From the NCBI RefSeq assembly GCF_001528665.1, contig NZ_BBYJ01000026.1:62001-126000 (forward strand): a stretch of 64,000 bases of DNA, in the 5' to 3' direction. A program made the translations under genes and the position numbers. Numbering within the stretch: position 1 is the first letter of the stretch; each line of letters opens with the position of its first letter. The notes beneath the pieces are model-generated. The model worked only from the letters and a program-made list of their open reading frames with translations, was not told the DNA's origin and searched no databases. Source of the stretch: Microtetraspora malaysiensis (lineage in GTDB: Bacteria; Actinomycetota; Actinomycetes; Streptosporangiales; Streptosporangiaceae). Of this stretch, positions 16,317-24,372 are shown one piece after another.

Positions 16317-17459
16317 GTGTCCACCCCCGTCGTCCTCGTCGCCGGCCTGCACTCCTCGGCCCGCACGGCGACCGTCGACCGACTGTTGAGCGAGCACCCC
16401 GGATCCGTCGCGCTCCACCACGACCTGCACGCGGTCACCTCCGACCGCGTCCGCCGGGTCGTCCGCGACGCGGCCGAGGTGCTCGACGTGACCGAGGTGT
16501 GGCTCGCGCACGGCTGCGTCACCTGCACCATCCGCGAGGACCTCCTCCCCCAGCTCGTACGGATGGCGGACGCGGCCTCGCTGCTGATCGTCGACCTGTG
16601 GGACTCGGTCGAACCACGGTCCGTGGCCGAGGCGATCGACGGCGACGAGGCCGCGGGCATCCTGCGGCTGACCTCGGTGCTCACCGCGCTGGACGCCGAA
16701 CACATGCCCGTCGACATCACCCGCGGCGACCGGCTGTCCGAGACCGGCAAGCAGGCGGCCAGAGTCGACCGGCGCTACCTGGCCGAGGTCCTCGCCCGCC
16801 AGATCGAGTACGCCACGGGGCTGGTGCTGCACGGCGGCGACGAGGAGGACGGCGACCTCTCCCGAACCGTGCTCGCCCACCTCGCCCCCGTCACGCCGGT
16901 GCACGAGATCACCGCACTGCCCCGCCCCACCGGCGCCGCCCTGTGCACCGCCGTACTGGCCGAACGCGTCGATCCGGCCACCGCCCAGCTCCCCTGCGAC
17001 GCCCAGGACGACGAGATCACCACAGTGGTGTGGCACGACGTGCGCCCGCTGCACCCCGCCCGGCTGTTCGACGCCGTGGACGAGCTGGTCACCTCGTCGG
17101 TCCGCTCACGCGGCCGCTTCTGGCTGGCGACCCGGCACGACCGGCTGCTCGCCTGGGACGCGGTCGCGGGGGTCGTCTCGGTGGAGGACGCCGGCCCCTG
17201 GCTGGCCGCACTGCCCGCGGCCGACTGGGAGACGGCCTCTCCCGCCCGCCGCGTGGCCGCCACACTGGACTGGCACCCGGTCAGCGGCGACCGCGTCCAG
17301 CACCTGGTCTTCACCGGCCCGGACCTCGACCGCGAGCGCATCCACGAGCTGCTCGACTCCTGCCTGCTCACCCGCGACGAGGAGCGGGCCGGCCCCGACG
17401 CCTGGAGCCGCCACGACGACCCGTTCGCCCCCATCCTCAACCTGAAGGAGATCGCGTGA
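16317..17459 (+). CDS. CobW/COG0523-like zinc metallochaperone with degenerate P-loop
   Basis: 380 residues; GTG 16317 follows GGAGGAGG. The CobW_C domain is at about residues 230-350 ([18 protein letters not shown]). The N-terminal G3E domain is aberrant: the Walker A GxxGxGKT is replaced by [18 protein letters not shown], and the metal motif GCxCC reads GCVTC (Cys67 and Cys70 kept, middle Cys lost). VDLWDSVEP occupies the usual VVETSGLADP position. It is divergent from the zinc-free ribosomal operon over a Zur-like box. A zinc-delivery role is inferred from context; GTP hydrolysis is doubtful. Confidence 0.8.
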   Translation: MSTPVVLVAGLHSSARTATVDRLLSEHPGSVALHHDLHAVTSDRVRRVVRDAAEVLDVTEVWLAHGCVTCTIREDLLPQLVRMADAASLLIVDLWDSVEPRSVAEAIDGDEAAGILRLTSVLTALDAEHMPVDITRGDRLSETGKQAARVDRRYLAEVLARQIEYATGLVLHGGDEEDGDLSRTVLAHLAPVTPVHEITALPRPTGAALCTAVLAERVDPATAQLPCDAQDDEITTVVWHDVRPLHPARLFDAVDELVTSSVRSRGRFWLATRHDRLLAWDAVAGVVSVEDAGPWLAALPAADWETASPARRVAATLDWHPVSGDRVQHLVFTGPDLDRERIHELLDSCLLTRDEERAGPDAWSRHDDPFAPILNLKEIA

Positions 17460-17533
17460 AGCCACGCCGTGCGACGGGGCCCGCTCATCCGCGTGGCCGG
17501 GGACGCCCGTGGAGGACGTCCCCGGACGACGCG

Positions 17534-19591
17534 CTACCGGGTCGCGCAGACGGTTCCGTTGAGGGTGAAGACGGCGGGCAGGACGTTCGGGCCGCTGTAG
17601 TCGCCGACGAAGCCGATCGTGGTCGACGCGCCGGTGGCGAGCGAGCCGTTGCCGGGCTCGTTGACGGCCTTCACCTCGGAGCCGCTCTCCGTCCAGACGG
17701 CGCTCCAGCCGCTGCCCAGGCTCTGCCACGTCCGGGGCCAGCGGAAATGCAGGGTCCAGCCGTTGATCGGGGCGCCGTTGTTGGTGATCTCGACGGCGCC
17801 GACGTAGCCGTTGCCCCAGTCGGACTGGTCGGTCAGCCGCACGGCGCAGGAGCTGGTGGCGGGCGTGCCGGTCGTGAACGTCACCGGCGGCGAGGCCCAC
17901 GAGACGCCGCCGCCGCTGTCCCGCGCGATGACGTTGACGGTGTAGCGCGTGCCCGCCGTGAGGTTGCGCGCGGTGAAGGAGGTGCCGGAGGTCTCGCCGA
18001 GCTGCTCCGCGACCGCTCCGTTGTTGCGGTAGACCTCGTACTTCGCGATCGGACGCGGGCCGGCGGAGGCGGCCGGCCAGGAGATCGCGGCGGTCGTGTC
18101 CGTCACGTTCGAGACCGCCGGCTGTCCCGGCGCGCCGGGCAGCCCGGTCTGGGCCGAGGCGGGAGACACGACGATCGTGGTCATGGACAGCGGCGGCAGC
18201 GTCCGGCTGGTCGCGCTCCCCGAGGTCGAGCGGGTGATGTCGGTGGCGCCGTTGGTGTGGGTCAGCACGGTGGGCGCGCCGGAGGCCGGGACGAAGCCGG
18301 AGTAGCCGATCGCGACCGGGTACGACGTGTCGGACGAGGTGTTGATCAGCAGGACCGCCAGGGAGCCGTCGGCGCGGCGGACGGCGTGCGCGCTGACCTT
18401 CGCCTGGTCGGTGGCGGCCTGGACGAACCGGTCGCCGGGCCGGGCGAACGCGCTCATCATCCGCAGCGCGTAATACGGGGCGAAGGGCGTGTTCGCCGGC
18501 GGCTCGCAGACGCTGCCGTCGGAGGTGCAGGCCGCCGACGACAGCAGGCCGAAGTCGCCGTAGTCGGTGTGCCCGGCGACCTGCGTGACCGCGCCGATGC
18601 CGTTGTGCGCGTTCCACCAGTCCACGGTGAACACGCCGTTCGCGAGCAGCGTCGCGTACGCGTCGGCGGCGGCGAGCGCGCCGGGCTGGGTGTTCGTGCC
18701 GTTGCTGCTGCTCCCGGTGTTGAACTCGGTCATCGCGATGCCGATCCGCTCCGCCCCGGGCCCCGCGTACGCGGCGATCTGCCGGCGGGTGAGATCGATC
18801 ATGTCGGGGACGTGGGCGGCCTTGTCGAGGGCGCCGGGGTACCAGTGCAGGATCACGAAGTCGATCTTCGGTCCGGCGAGCGACAGGACGACCTTGTTCC
18901 AGGTCCCGTCGTCGCCGTCGGCGGTCAGCCCGTCGGGCCAGTTGGCCGGCGTGGTCAGCACCGCGCCGATCTTGATGGTCGGGTCGACCGCCTTCATCGC
19001 GTCCGCGTAGGCGACGACGGTGCGGGCGTACTCGGCGGGGCTCTTGTCGGCGTGGTCGTCCGCCTCCCAGGCGGAGCCGTAGTGGCCGTTGCCGTAGTTC
19101 TCGTTGCCGATCTCCCAGTACTTGACGCCGTACCCCTTGGTGACGTTGGCGGAGCGGACCCAGGCGGCGGCCTCCTCGGCGGTGCCGGTGCCGTAGTTGG
19201 CGGTCACCATCGCCTGCGCCCCGGTGCGCCGCGCGCCGCTCATGAAGGTGTCGAAGTCGGTACCGGGGGCGACGTAGCCGCCGGGGGCGGTGTGGTCGGC
19301 CCAGTGGTAGATGTCGGAGTACGAGCCGCCGGGATAGCGCAGCAGCTTCACGCCCGCGTCCTTGAGCAGGTCCGCGGTCTCGTCGGTGCCGAGCCGGCTG
19401 TCCCAGATCGCGTGGTTGGCGCCGATACCGGTCTCGGGGACGGCGGAGAGCCCGGCGCGGGCGTCCACGGTCACCGCGACCGGGGTGACCTCGTCGGCGT
19501 GCGCGGCGGGGATGTTCAGGGCGGCCAGCGTGAGCAGGACCGCGGACGCGAGTCGTAACGGAGTTCTCGTGATCAGGGGGGTTTTCGGCAT
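17534..19591 (-). CDS. secreted clan GH-A glycosidase (arabinofuranosidase-like) with FnIII and CBM2
   Basis: 685 residues with a Sec signal peptide ending near AHADE. The catalytic (beta/alpha)8 domain spans about 35-480: KYWEIGNENYG provides the acid/base Glu164 and IAMTEFNTG the nucleophile Glu289, the spacing of GH51-like arabinofuranosidases. A fibronectin III domain (about 485-575) links to a C-terminal CBM2 cellulose-binding module (about 585-685, paired Cys, W residues in GWTLHFRWPRTWQSL). It probably debranches plant arabinoxylan outside the cell. ATG 19591 has GACGAGG 8 bases upstream. A TGAAA-G-TTTCA palindrome lies about 100 bp upstream. The GH family number is uncertain. Confidence 0.85.
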   Translation of the reverse strand: MPKTPLITRTPLRLASAVLLTLAALNIPAAHADEVTPVAVTVDARAGLSAVPETGIGANHAIWDSRLGTDETADLLKDAGVKLLRYPGGSYSDIYHWADHTAPGGYVAPGTDFDTFMSGARRTGAQAMVTANYGTGTAEEAAAWVRSANVTKGYGVKYWEIGNENYGNGHYGSAWEADDHADKSPAEYARTVVAYADAMKAVDPTIKIGAVLTTPANWPDGLTADGDDGTWNKVVLSLAGPKIDFVILHWYPGALDKAAHVPDMIDLTRRQIAAYAGPGAERIGIAMTEFNTGSSSNGTNTQPGALAAADAYATLLANGVFTVDWWNAHNGIGAVTQVAGHTDYGDFGLLSSAACTSDGSVCEPPANTPFAPYYALRMMSAFARPGDRFVQAATDQAKVSAHAVRRADGSLAVLLINTSSDTSYPVAIGYSGFVPASGAPTVLTHTNGATDITRSTSGSATSRTLPPLSMTTIVVSPASAQTGLPGAPGQPAVSNVTDTTAAISWPAASAGPRPIAKYEVYRNNGAVAEQLGETSGTSFTARNLTAGTRYTVNVIARDSGGGVSWASPPVTFTTGTPATSSCAVRLTDQSDWGNGYVGAVEITNNGAPINGWTLHFRWPRTWQSLGSGWSAVWTESGSEVKAVNEPGNGSLATGASTTIGFVGDYSGPNVLPAVFTLNGTVCATR

Positions 19592-19691
19592 CGGCACACC
19601 TCGTCATGGACAGCGGCATTCACTCGACGCCCCCTCCTGACCAGGCGGCACCATGATCCTGTGGGCTCGCGCGACGCGCGTCAACCGCCGG

Positions 19692-19702
19692 TGAAAGTTT
19701 CA
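19692..19702. promoter_or_regulatory. GAAA-N-TTTC operator upstream of the glycosidase
   Basis: TGAAA-G-TTTCA is a perfect palindrome in the glycosidase promoter region, about 100 bp before its ATG. LacI-family regulators of xylan/arabinan genes in Streptomyces and Thermobifida (BxlR/XlnR type) use GAAANTTTC boxes; assignment here is by similarity only. Confidence 0.5.
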
Positions 19703-19737
19703 GCCCGCGGCCCGCCGTCGGCCCCCGCCGAGGGCGG

Positions 19738-20859
19738 TCATTGCCCGCGGGCGCCGGCGTTGACGACGAGCAGGGCGATGAGGGCGACGACCGCCACACC
19801 CGCGAGGACGGCGGCGATGATCCGCGCGGCACTGTACGGCCGCTGCCCGATGACCTCGCCGGTGCTGGCGTTCACCATCACCTGCCAGGTCTTGCCGCCG
19901 TGCACGTAGCCGAGGAACCAGACCGGCAGCAGCACCAGCTTGTAGGTGAGGTCGGAGTACCGGGTGGCGACCGAACTCACCCGCTGCTCGTCACCGCCGA
20001 TGTCGTCCCGGCAGTCGGACTCGATGACCTGGGCCATGCGCCGCTTGGCCGCTTCCAGGCCGTCCTCCGGCTCGATGTCGTAGCGCACGGTCTGGAAGCC
20101 CGCCAGGTACCTCTCCTCGTAGGGCACCGCCCGGTCCAGGAGCCACGGGGTGAGCTTGTCCAGCCGCTCGGAGGCGACCCGGCTCGTTCCGGGGACGAGC
20201 ACGTCGTCGAAGTCGCGCGACACCCTGCCGGCGGCGTGCGACCAGCGGGTCCGCCGCACCTGCCGGGTCTCGGTGCGGGTCGAGCCGTTCTCCGTGACGG
20301 TGTAGGTCTCGGTCACCCAGTAGTAGACACCCCGCCGGCCGGTGTAGTCGGAGACCGTGCGGGCGTCGTACGTCCAGTACGGCAGGTAACTCCCCTTGAA
20401 GGTCTCCGCCTCGGACACCTTCTTCAGGCTGGAGGGGGCGAACCAGCGGGAGGACGTCCATTTGCGCAGCGCGTCGCGGGCGCCGGCCCGGTCGATGCCG
20501 AAGGGGAGGATCGCCTCGGGCACGATCCGCTCGGTGGACGCCGCGTCGGCCACGAGAGGCGTGCCGCAGAACTGGCACCGTTCGGACAGCGTGTCGCTCT
20601 CCGTGCGCGCGCCGCACCCCGGGCAGGCGAACAGGCGCGCCGCACCGGCGATCCCCCTCGGCTTGGGCGGCATCTGGGCCAGCTCGGCGTAGTCGTGCTC
20701 CCGGACGGGCCGCCCGGCCGGCGCGATCGGGTGCTCCCGCCCGCAGTACGGGCAGCGCATGGACCCGGTGCCCGGGGCGTACTCCAGGCCGGCGCCGCAG
20801 GACTGGCAGGCGTAGGAGCGGGACCCGGGCTCGGCGCCGGCGACGTTGGGATCGGACAC
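19738..20859 (-). CDS. double zinc-ribbon protein with C-terminal membrane anchor
   Basis: 373 residues. Two zinc ribbons are visible: Cys18/21 with Cys36/39 (CQSC, CPYC) and Cys79/82 with Cys95/98 (CPGC, CQFC). A long middle region rich in Trp/Tyr (GSYLPYWTYDARTVSDYTGRRG) and the motif VLLPVWFLGYVHGGKTWQVMVNASTGEVIG precede a C-terminal membrane helix (IIAAVLAGVAVVALIALLVV). Databases often label such proteins primosomal protein N'-like from the ribbons alone, which is not supported. It lies 46 bp downstream of the SPFH gene; the pair recalls the YdjG-YdjI membrane-stress proteins of Bacillus. Confidence 0.75.
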   Translation of the reverse strand: MSDPNVAGAEPGSRSYACQSCGAGLEYAPGTGSMRCPYCGREHPIAPAGRPVREHDYAELAQMPPKPRGIAGAARLFACPGCGARTESDTLSERCQFCGTPLVADAASTERIVPEAILPFGIDRAGARDALRKWTSSRWFAPSSLKKVSEAETFKGSYLPYWTYDARTVSDYTGRRGVYYWVTETYTVTENGSTRTETRQVRRTRWSHAAGRVSRDFDDVLVPGTSRVASERLDKLTPWLLDRAVPYEERYLAGFQTVRYDIEPEDGLEAAKRRMAQVIESDCRDDIGGDEQRVSSVATRYSDLTYKLVLLPVWFLGYVHGGKTWQVMVNASTGEVIGQRPYSAARIIAAVLAGVAVVALIALLVVNAGARGQ

Positions 20860-20905
20860 GACCGGTCCTCCGGAAAGACGGGCAGGGGGAAGGGGGACGC
20901 GGCGC

Positions 20906-22009
20906 TCACGCCGGCGGCAGCGGCGGCGGGACGCTGGACATCAGCGGAGCCAGCTCGCGGACCTGGTCGGCCGGCGTCCAGGCGGCCATGCCCGCGTGCC
21001 ACACCAGGCTGGCGCGGGTCAGCTCACCGCTCCGGACCAGACCGGGCAGCGCGTCCGCGTCGTAGGGGCCCTGCTGCCGGCCGTTCACCGCGACGTACCA
21101 CTGCTCCTGCGACGGCAGCGGCGGCGGGCCGCCCGCCGCGTCGGCCGGAGCCGCCTGCGGGGCCAGGCCGGCGGCGAGGCGCTGTCCGACGGCCATCCCC
21201 ATGCCCAGGCCGATGCCCTCGCCGGCGCCGCCGGGGTTGCGGGCGGCGTCGCCGATCGCGTTCGCGGTCTGGAACCGGGTGTACCGGTCGAGGTCGCCCA
21301 CGACGCCCATCTTGGTGCGCGTGTCGACCGCCGCCTCGACCTCCGGCGGCAGGGAGATGTTCTCGATGATGAACGTGGGCACCGCGACGCCGACGGGGGC
21401 CAGTTCGTCGCTGAGGACGGCCGCGAGGCGCGCGCCGAGCGCGTCCTGGTGCGCCGCCAGGTCGAGGACGGGGACGTTCGCGGTGGCCAGCGCGTTCGCC
21501 AGCCGTCCCACGATCAGCTGGCGCAGGTACTCGCGCACCTCCTCGGTGCGGAACCGCGGGTCGGTTCCGGCCAGCTCGCGCAGGAGCGCGGCGGCGTCCG
21601 TGATCCGGGTCGCGAACGTGCCGAACGCGCGCAGCCGGACCATGCCGAACTCCGCGTCGCGGACGATGACCGGGTTCTGCGTGCCCCACTTCATGTCCGT
21701 GAACAGGCGGGTGTTCACGAAGTAGACCTCGGCCTTGAACGGCGAGTGGAAGCCGTACTTCCAGCCCTTCAGCGTGGCCAGCAGCGGGAGGTTCTGCGTC
21801 TCCAGGACGTACGTGCCGGGGGTGAACACGTCGGCGATGCGGCCCTCGTTGACGAAGACGGCGGTCTGGGACTCCCGGACCACCAGCCGGGCGCCCATCT
21901 TGATCTCGTTCTCGTAGCGCGGGAAGCGCCAGACGATCGTGTCTCTGCTGTCGTCCGTCCACTCGACGATGTCGACGAACTCACCGCGGATGCGGTCCAT
22001 CAAGCCCAC
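20906..22009 (-). CDS. SPFH (band-7) domain protein with C-terminal GYF-like domain
   Basis: 367 residues from GTG 22009 (GTG-GGC-TTG-ATG, giving the usual MGLMDRIRGEFVDIVEW start) with a CGGGGAA ribosome site. The SPFH core is at about 40-240 (VVRESQTAVFVNEGRIADVFTPGTYVLETQNLP), followed by a Gly/Pro-rich linker (GEGIGLGMGMAVGQRL) and a GYF_2 domain (QWYVAVNGRQQGPYDADALPGLV). No membrane helix, so membrane association may depend on the partner encoded next, the zinc-ribbon anchor. Similar proteins (YdjI-like, misnamed virion core proteins) act in membrane-stress responses. Confidence 0.82.
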   Translation of the reverse strand: MGLMDRIRGEFVDIVEWTDDSRDTIVWRFPRYENEIKMGARLVVRESQTAVFVNEGRIADVFTPGTYVLETQNLPLLATLKGWKYGFHSPFKAEVYFVNTRLFTDMKWGTQNPVIVRDAEFGMVRLRAFGTFATRITDAAALLRELAGTDPRFRTEEVREYLRQLIVGRLANALATANVPVLDLAAHQDALGARLAAVLSDELAPVGVAVPTFIIENISLPPEVEAAVDTRTKMGVVGDLDRYTRFQTANAIGDAARNPGGAGEGIGLGMGMAVGQRLAAGLAPQAAPADAAGGPPPLPSQEQWYVAVNGRQQGPYDADALPGLVRSGELTRASLVWHAGMAAWTPADQVRELAPLMSSVPPPLPPA

Positions 22010-22198
22010 GTTTCCCCGCCGTCCTGTTGCTCCCCCGTACGTCAGTGCCGGGCGGCCCGTGCGCGGCACCGCTGACGACGATAACAAGTCACGAAATCAA
22101 CCGACAGACACACACCTAACGGACGGACTCCTGGTTTTTCGTCATCTCCGGCGCCGGTGCCGAGATCGGCGATCATCATCCGTGTTATGTTCTGCGGC

Positions 22199-22525
22199 AT
22201 GCCCAGGGGGACCGACGAAGTCAGCGAGCCCATGTACTACGTGCTCACCGCGCTGCTCGACGGACCCCTGCACGGTCACGCGATCATGAAGATCGTCGGT
22301 GAGCTCTCGGACGGCCGGGTGAAGCCGTCCGTCGGCACCCTCTACGGCATCCTGGAGCGCCTCGGCGACCGGGGCCTGGTCACGGTGGACCGGGAGGAGA
22401 AGGTCAACGGCCGCGACCGGCGTTACTTCCGCATCTCCGACTCGGGCCAGTCCGCGGTGGAGGCGGAGGCGCGGCGGATGCACGAGGCCGCCGCTCTGGT
22501 GATGAAGCGCACCAGCTTCGCATGA
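22199..22525 (+). CDS. PadR-family transcriptional regulator
   Basis: 108 residues: EPMYYVLTALLDGPLHGHAIMKIVGELSDGRVKPSVGTLYGILERLGDRGLVTVDRE is a complete PadR winged helix, ending in a short dimerisation helix. ATG 22199 fits the family; lack of a ribosome site suggests a leaderless mRNA. The stop overlaps the start of the membrane protein at 22522 (ATGA), so the two form a coupled unit of the common PadR-plus-membrane-protein type. The nearby 21-bp palindrome at 23409 is a candidate target. Confidence 0.85.
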   Translation: MPRGTDEVSEPMYYVLTALLDGPLHGHAIMKIVGELSDGRVKPSVGTLYGILERLGDRGLVTVDREEKVNGRDRRYFRISDSGQSAVEAEARRMHEAAALVMKRTSFA

Positions 22526-23406
22526 CGCCGCTCGAACGCCGTTACCGGCTGCTGCTGCGTGCCTATCCGCCCGCCTATCGCGCCGCCCACGGCACGGAAC
22601 TCGTCGGCGTCCTGCTCGACTGCGCCGCGCCGGACCGCACGACCCCGGAGCTCAGGGAGGCGGCCGGCCTCCTCACCGGCGGCCTGCGCGAGCGGGTGCG
22701 GCACGCGGCGGGCGGGAGCGCCTGGCGGGACGGCCTGCACCTGGGCGCCACCGCGGTGATGGCCATGCAGCTCGCGGCGATGCTGCCCTATGCCGGGTCG
22801 CTCCCGTTGTGGGGGGTGCTGTCCGCGCTGGCGCTGCTCGCCGTCGTCCGCGGCCGGGTACGGCTCGCGCTCCCCTTCGTGCTGCTGACCGGCGCCAAGG
22901 CGGTGGCGATCGCGAGCGGGCAGCAGCTCGTCGATATGACCATGCTGCCGGTCTATCCGGGTTTCCTCACGCCCCGGCCGATGTTCGTGGCGAGCGCTCC
23001 GGCGACCGTCGCGGTCGGCTACGGGCTCGTCTGCTGCTGCCTGCTGGCCCTCTCCGCCGGGGAGGCGCCGCGCACCAGGTCCTGGTGGTGGTGGGCCGCC
23101 GTGCCGTTCCTCGCCTGGGCGGGGCCGCAGTGGATGGCCGCGGAGACGCCCATCCCGATCAGCCTCAGCCGGATGGCCCTGGAGGTGGCCGTGCTCGGTC
23201 TGGCCGTCTGGGCGGCGCGGGTGGCCGGCGATCCCCGGTGGGCGCTCGCGGCCGCGCTGTACCTGCTGGTCGTCTCCGACCAGCTCGGCGAGCATTTCGC
23301 CGTCCTGACGCGGCAGCATCTGGCCTACTGGGGACTGCTGGCGCTGCTGACCGCGCTGGCGGCCTTCGTCCCGCACGGCGGGCGACGTCGCGTTCTTCTC
23401 GATTGA
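22522..23406 (+). CDS. integral membrane protein co-encoded with PadR
   Basis: 294 residues. An N-terminal cytoplasmic region (LERRYRLLLRAYPPAYRAAHGTELV) has the AYP.AYR..HG.E motif that commonly starts actinobacterial membrane proteins paired with PadR regulators. Seven to eight hydrophobic helices follow. No transport or enzymatic motif was recognised. Translationally coupled to the PadR gene; function unknown but probably regulated by it or acting with it. Confidence 0.75.
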   Translation: MTPLERRYRLLLRAYPPAYRAAHGTELVGVLLDCAAPDRTTPELREAAGLLTGGLRERVRHAAGGSAWRDGLHLGATAVMAMQLAAMLPYAGSLPLWGVLSALALLAVVRGRVRLALPFVLLTGAKAVAIASGQQLVDMTMLPVYPGFLTPRPMFVASAPATVAVGYGLVCCCLLALSAGEAPRTRSWWWWAAVPFLAWAGPQWMAAETPIPISLSRMALEVAVLGLAVWAARVAGDPRWALAAALYLLVVSDQLGEHFAVLTRQHLAYWGLLALLTALAAFVPHGGRRRVLLD

Positions 23407-23431
23407 CCATACTCCGTTCAACGGAGTATTG
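23403..23431 (+). promoter_or_regulatory. promoter with a 21-bp palindrome filling the -35/-10 spacer
   Basis: TTGACC (23403-23408), 17-bp spacing, TATTGT (23426-23431), and the lipoprotein ATG at 23440 where transcription should start. A perfect inverted repeat, ATACTCCGTT-C-AACGGAGTAT (23409-23429), occupies the spacer and part of the -10. A bound repressor would block RNA polymerase directly. Confidence 0.7.
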
Positions 23432-23439
23432 TCCTCCGC

Positions 23440-24270
23440 ATGCCCAGAAGATCATTTCTGCCTCTTGCCGTTCTCACCCTGCTCGCCGGATGCGGCACCG
23501 GCACCACCGCGTCGCCGTCGGCCGCCCCCTCACCCGCGCAGGACAAGGCCCACGCGTTCCAGGCCGTCAAGGCGGACTGCATGAAGACGAAAGGCTTCCG
23601 ATACGTCCCGTACGTGGGACGGCCGAAGCTCAGCGAGGAGGACATCCAGCCTTTCGACTACGCGACGGAGAAGGCCGATCGCTCGAAGAACGGCCTCGGC
23701 GTCTTCATCACGTACATCCACCCTGACAAGACCCCGGACCAAAGGGACAATCCCAATGACGCCATCTCCACGAACCTGTCGCCCGCGCAGTTGGGCGCCT
23801 ACAAGAAGGCCCTGGAGAGCTGCGACGTCCAGGCGGTCAGGCAGGTCACCGGCAAGAACGTGACGTCCTGGTCGGACTGGGCCAGCCAGTCCGGCGAGAT
23901 GGCCCAGCAACTCTGGAAACGAGAGATCGACGGCGACCCGAAGCTCGTCGAACTCGCCTCGACCATGGGCGACTGCCTCACCGGTAAGGGCTACCGGGTG
24001 ACCTCCACCAACCCGGTGGCCATGGGCGGGTGGGCCCTGAGGACGGTCATGGGCGATCTCCGGGAGAACCGCGAGACCATCACCTCCGATGGGGACAGCC
24101 AGGTCTTCACGCCGATCACCCTTTCCCCGGACGAGGCGCGGCCCCGCCTGAACAAGGAGATCAAGCTGGCCCTCGACGACCTTGAATGCGGCAAGCGGTT
24201 CTACCCCGCCTTCCTGCCCAAGAGCAGGGAACTGGAACAGCGGATCGACGAAGAGTTCGGCATCATCTGA
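23440..24270 (+). CDS. secreted lipoprotein of unknown function
   Basis: 276 residues with a lipoprotein signal (PLAVLTLLAGCGTG; lipid-acceptor Cys in LLAGC). The mature part has two similar-looking sections each with a paired Cys pattern (VKADCMKTKGFRYVP with ALESCDVQ; TMGDCLTGKGYRVT with DDLECGKRF), suggesting an internal duplication and two disulfides. The C-terminus is charged. No enzymatic motif seen. Probably leaderless, controlled by the palindrome-bearing promoter just upstream. Confidence 0.75.
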   Translation: MPRRSFLPLAVLTLLAGCGTGTTASPSAAPSPAQDKAHAFQAVKADCMKTKGFRYVPYVGRPKLSEEDIQPFDYATEKADRSKNGLGVFITYIHPDKTPDQRDNPNDAISTNLSPAQLGAYKKALESCDVQAVRQVTGKNVTSWSDWASQSGEMAQQLWKREIDGDPKLVELASTMGDCLTGKGYRVTSTNPVAMGGWALRTVMGDLRENRETITSDGDSQVFTPITLSPDEARPRLNKEIKLALDDLECGKRFYPAFLPKSRELEQRIDEEFGII

Positions 24271-24372
24271 GGCCGGCCCGGCAGCTCTCACCCGGCACGG
24301 CTCCAGGCGGAGAACGCGCTCAGACAGCCCGACCGGCGCGCACCGGGCCGCCGGCGGCGGGTGAGACCGGCG

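Noticed and set aside
16100-19558. 1152-codon rightward frame through the CobW and glycosidase genes
   Set aside because: Low-complexity Arg/Gly translation with no domain; shadow of real genes.
17106-19619. Long frame opposite or overlapping the glycosidase (837 codons)
   Set aside because: Arg/Pro-rich composition typical of shadow frames in high-GC DNA; the glycosidase frame has clear domains.
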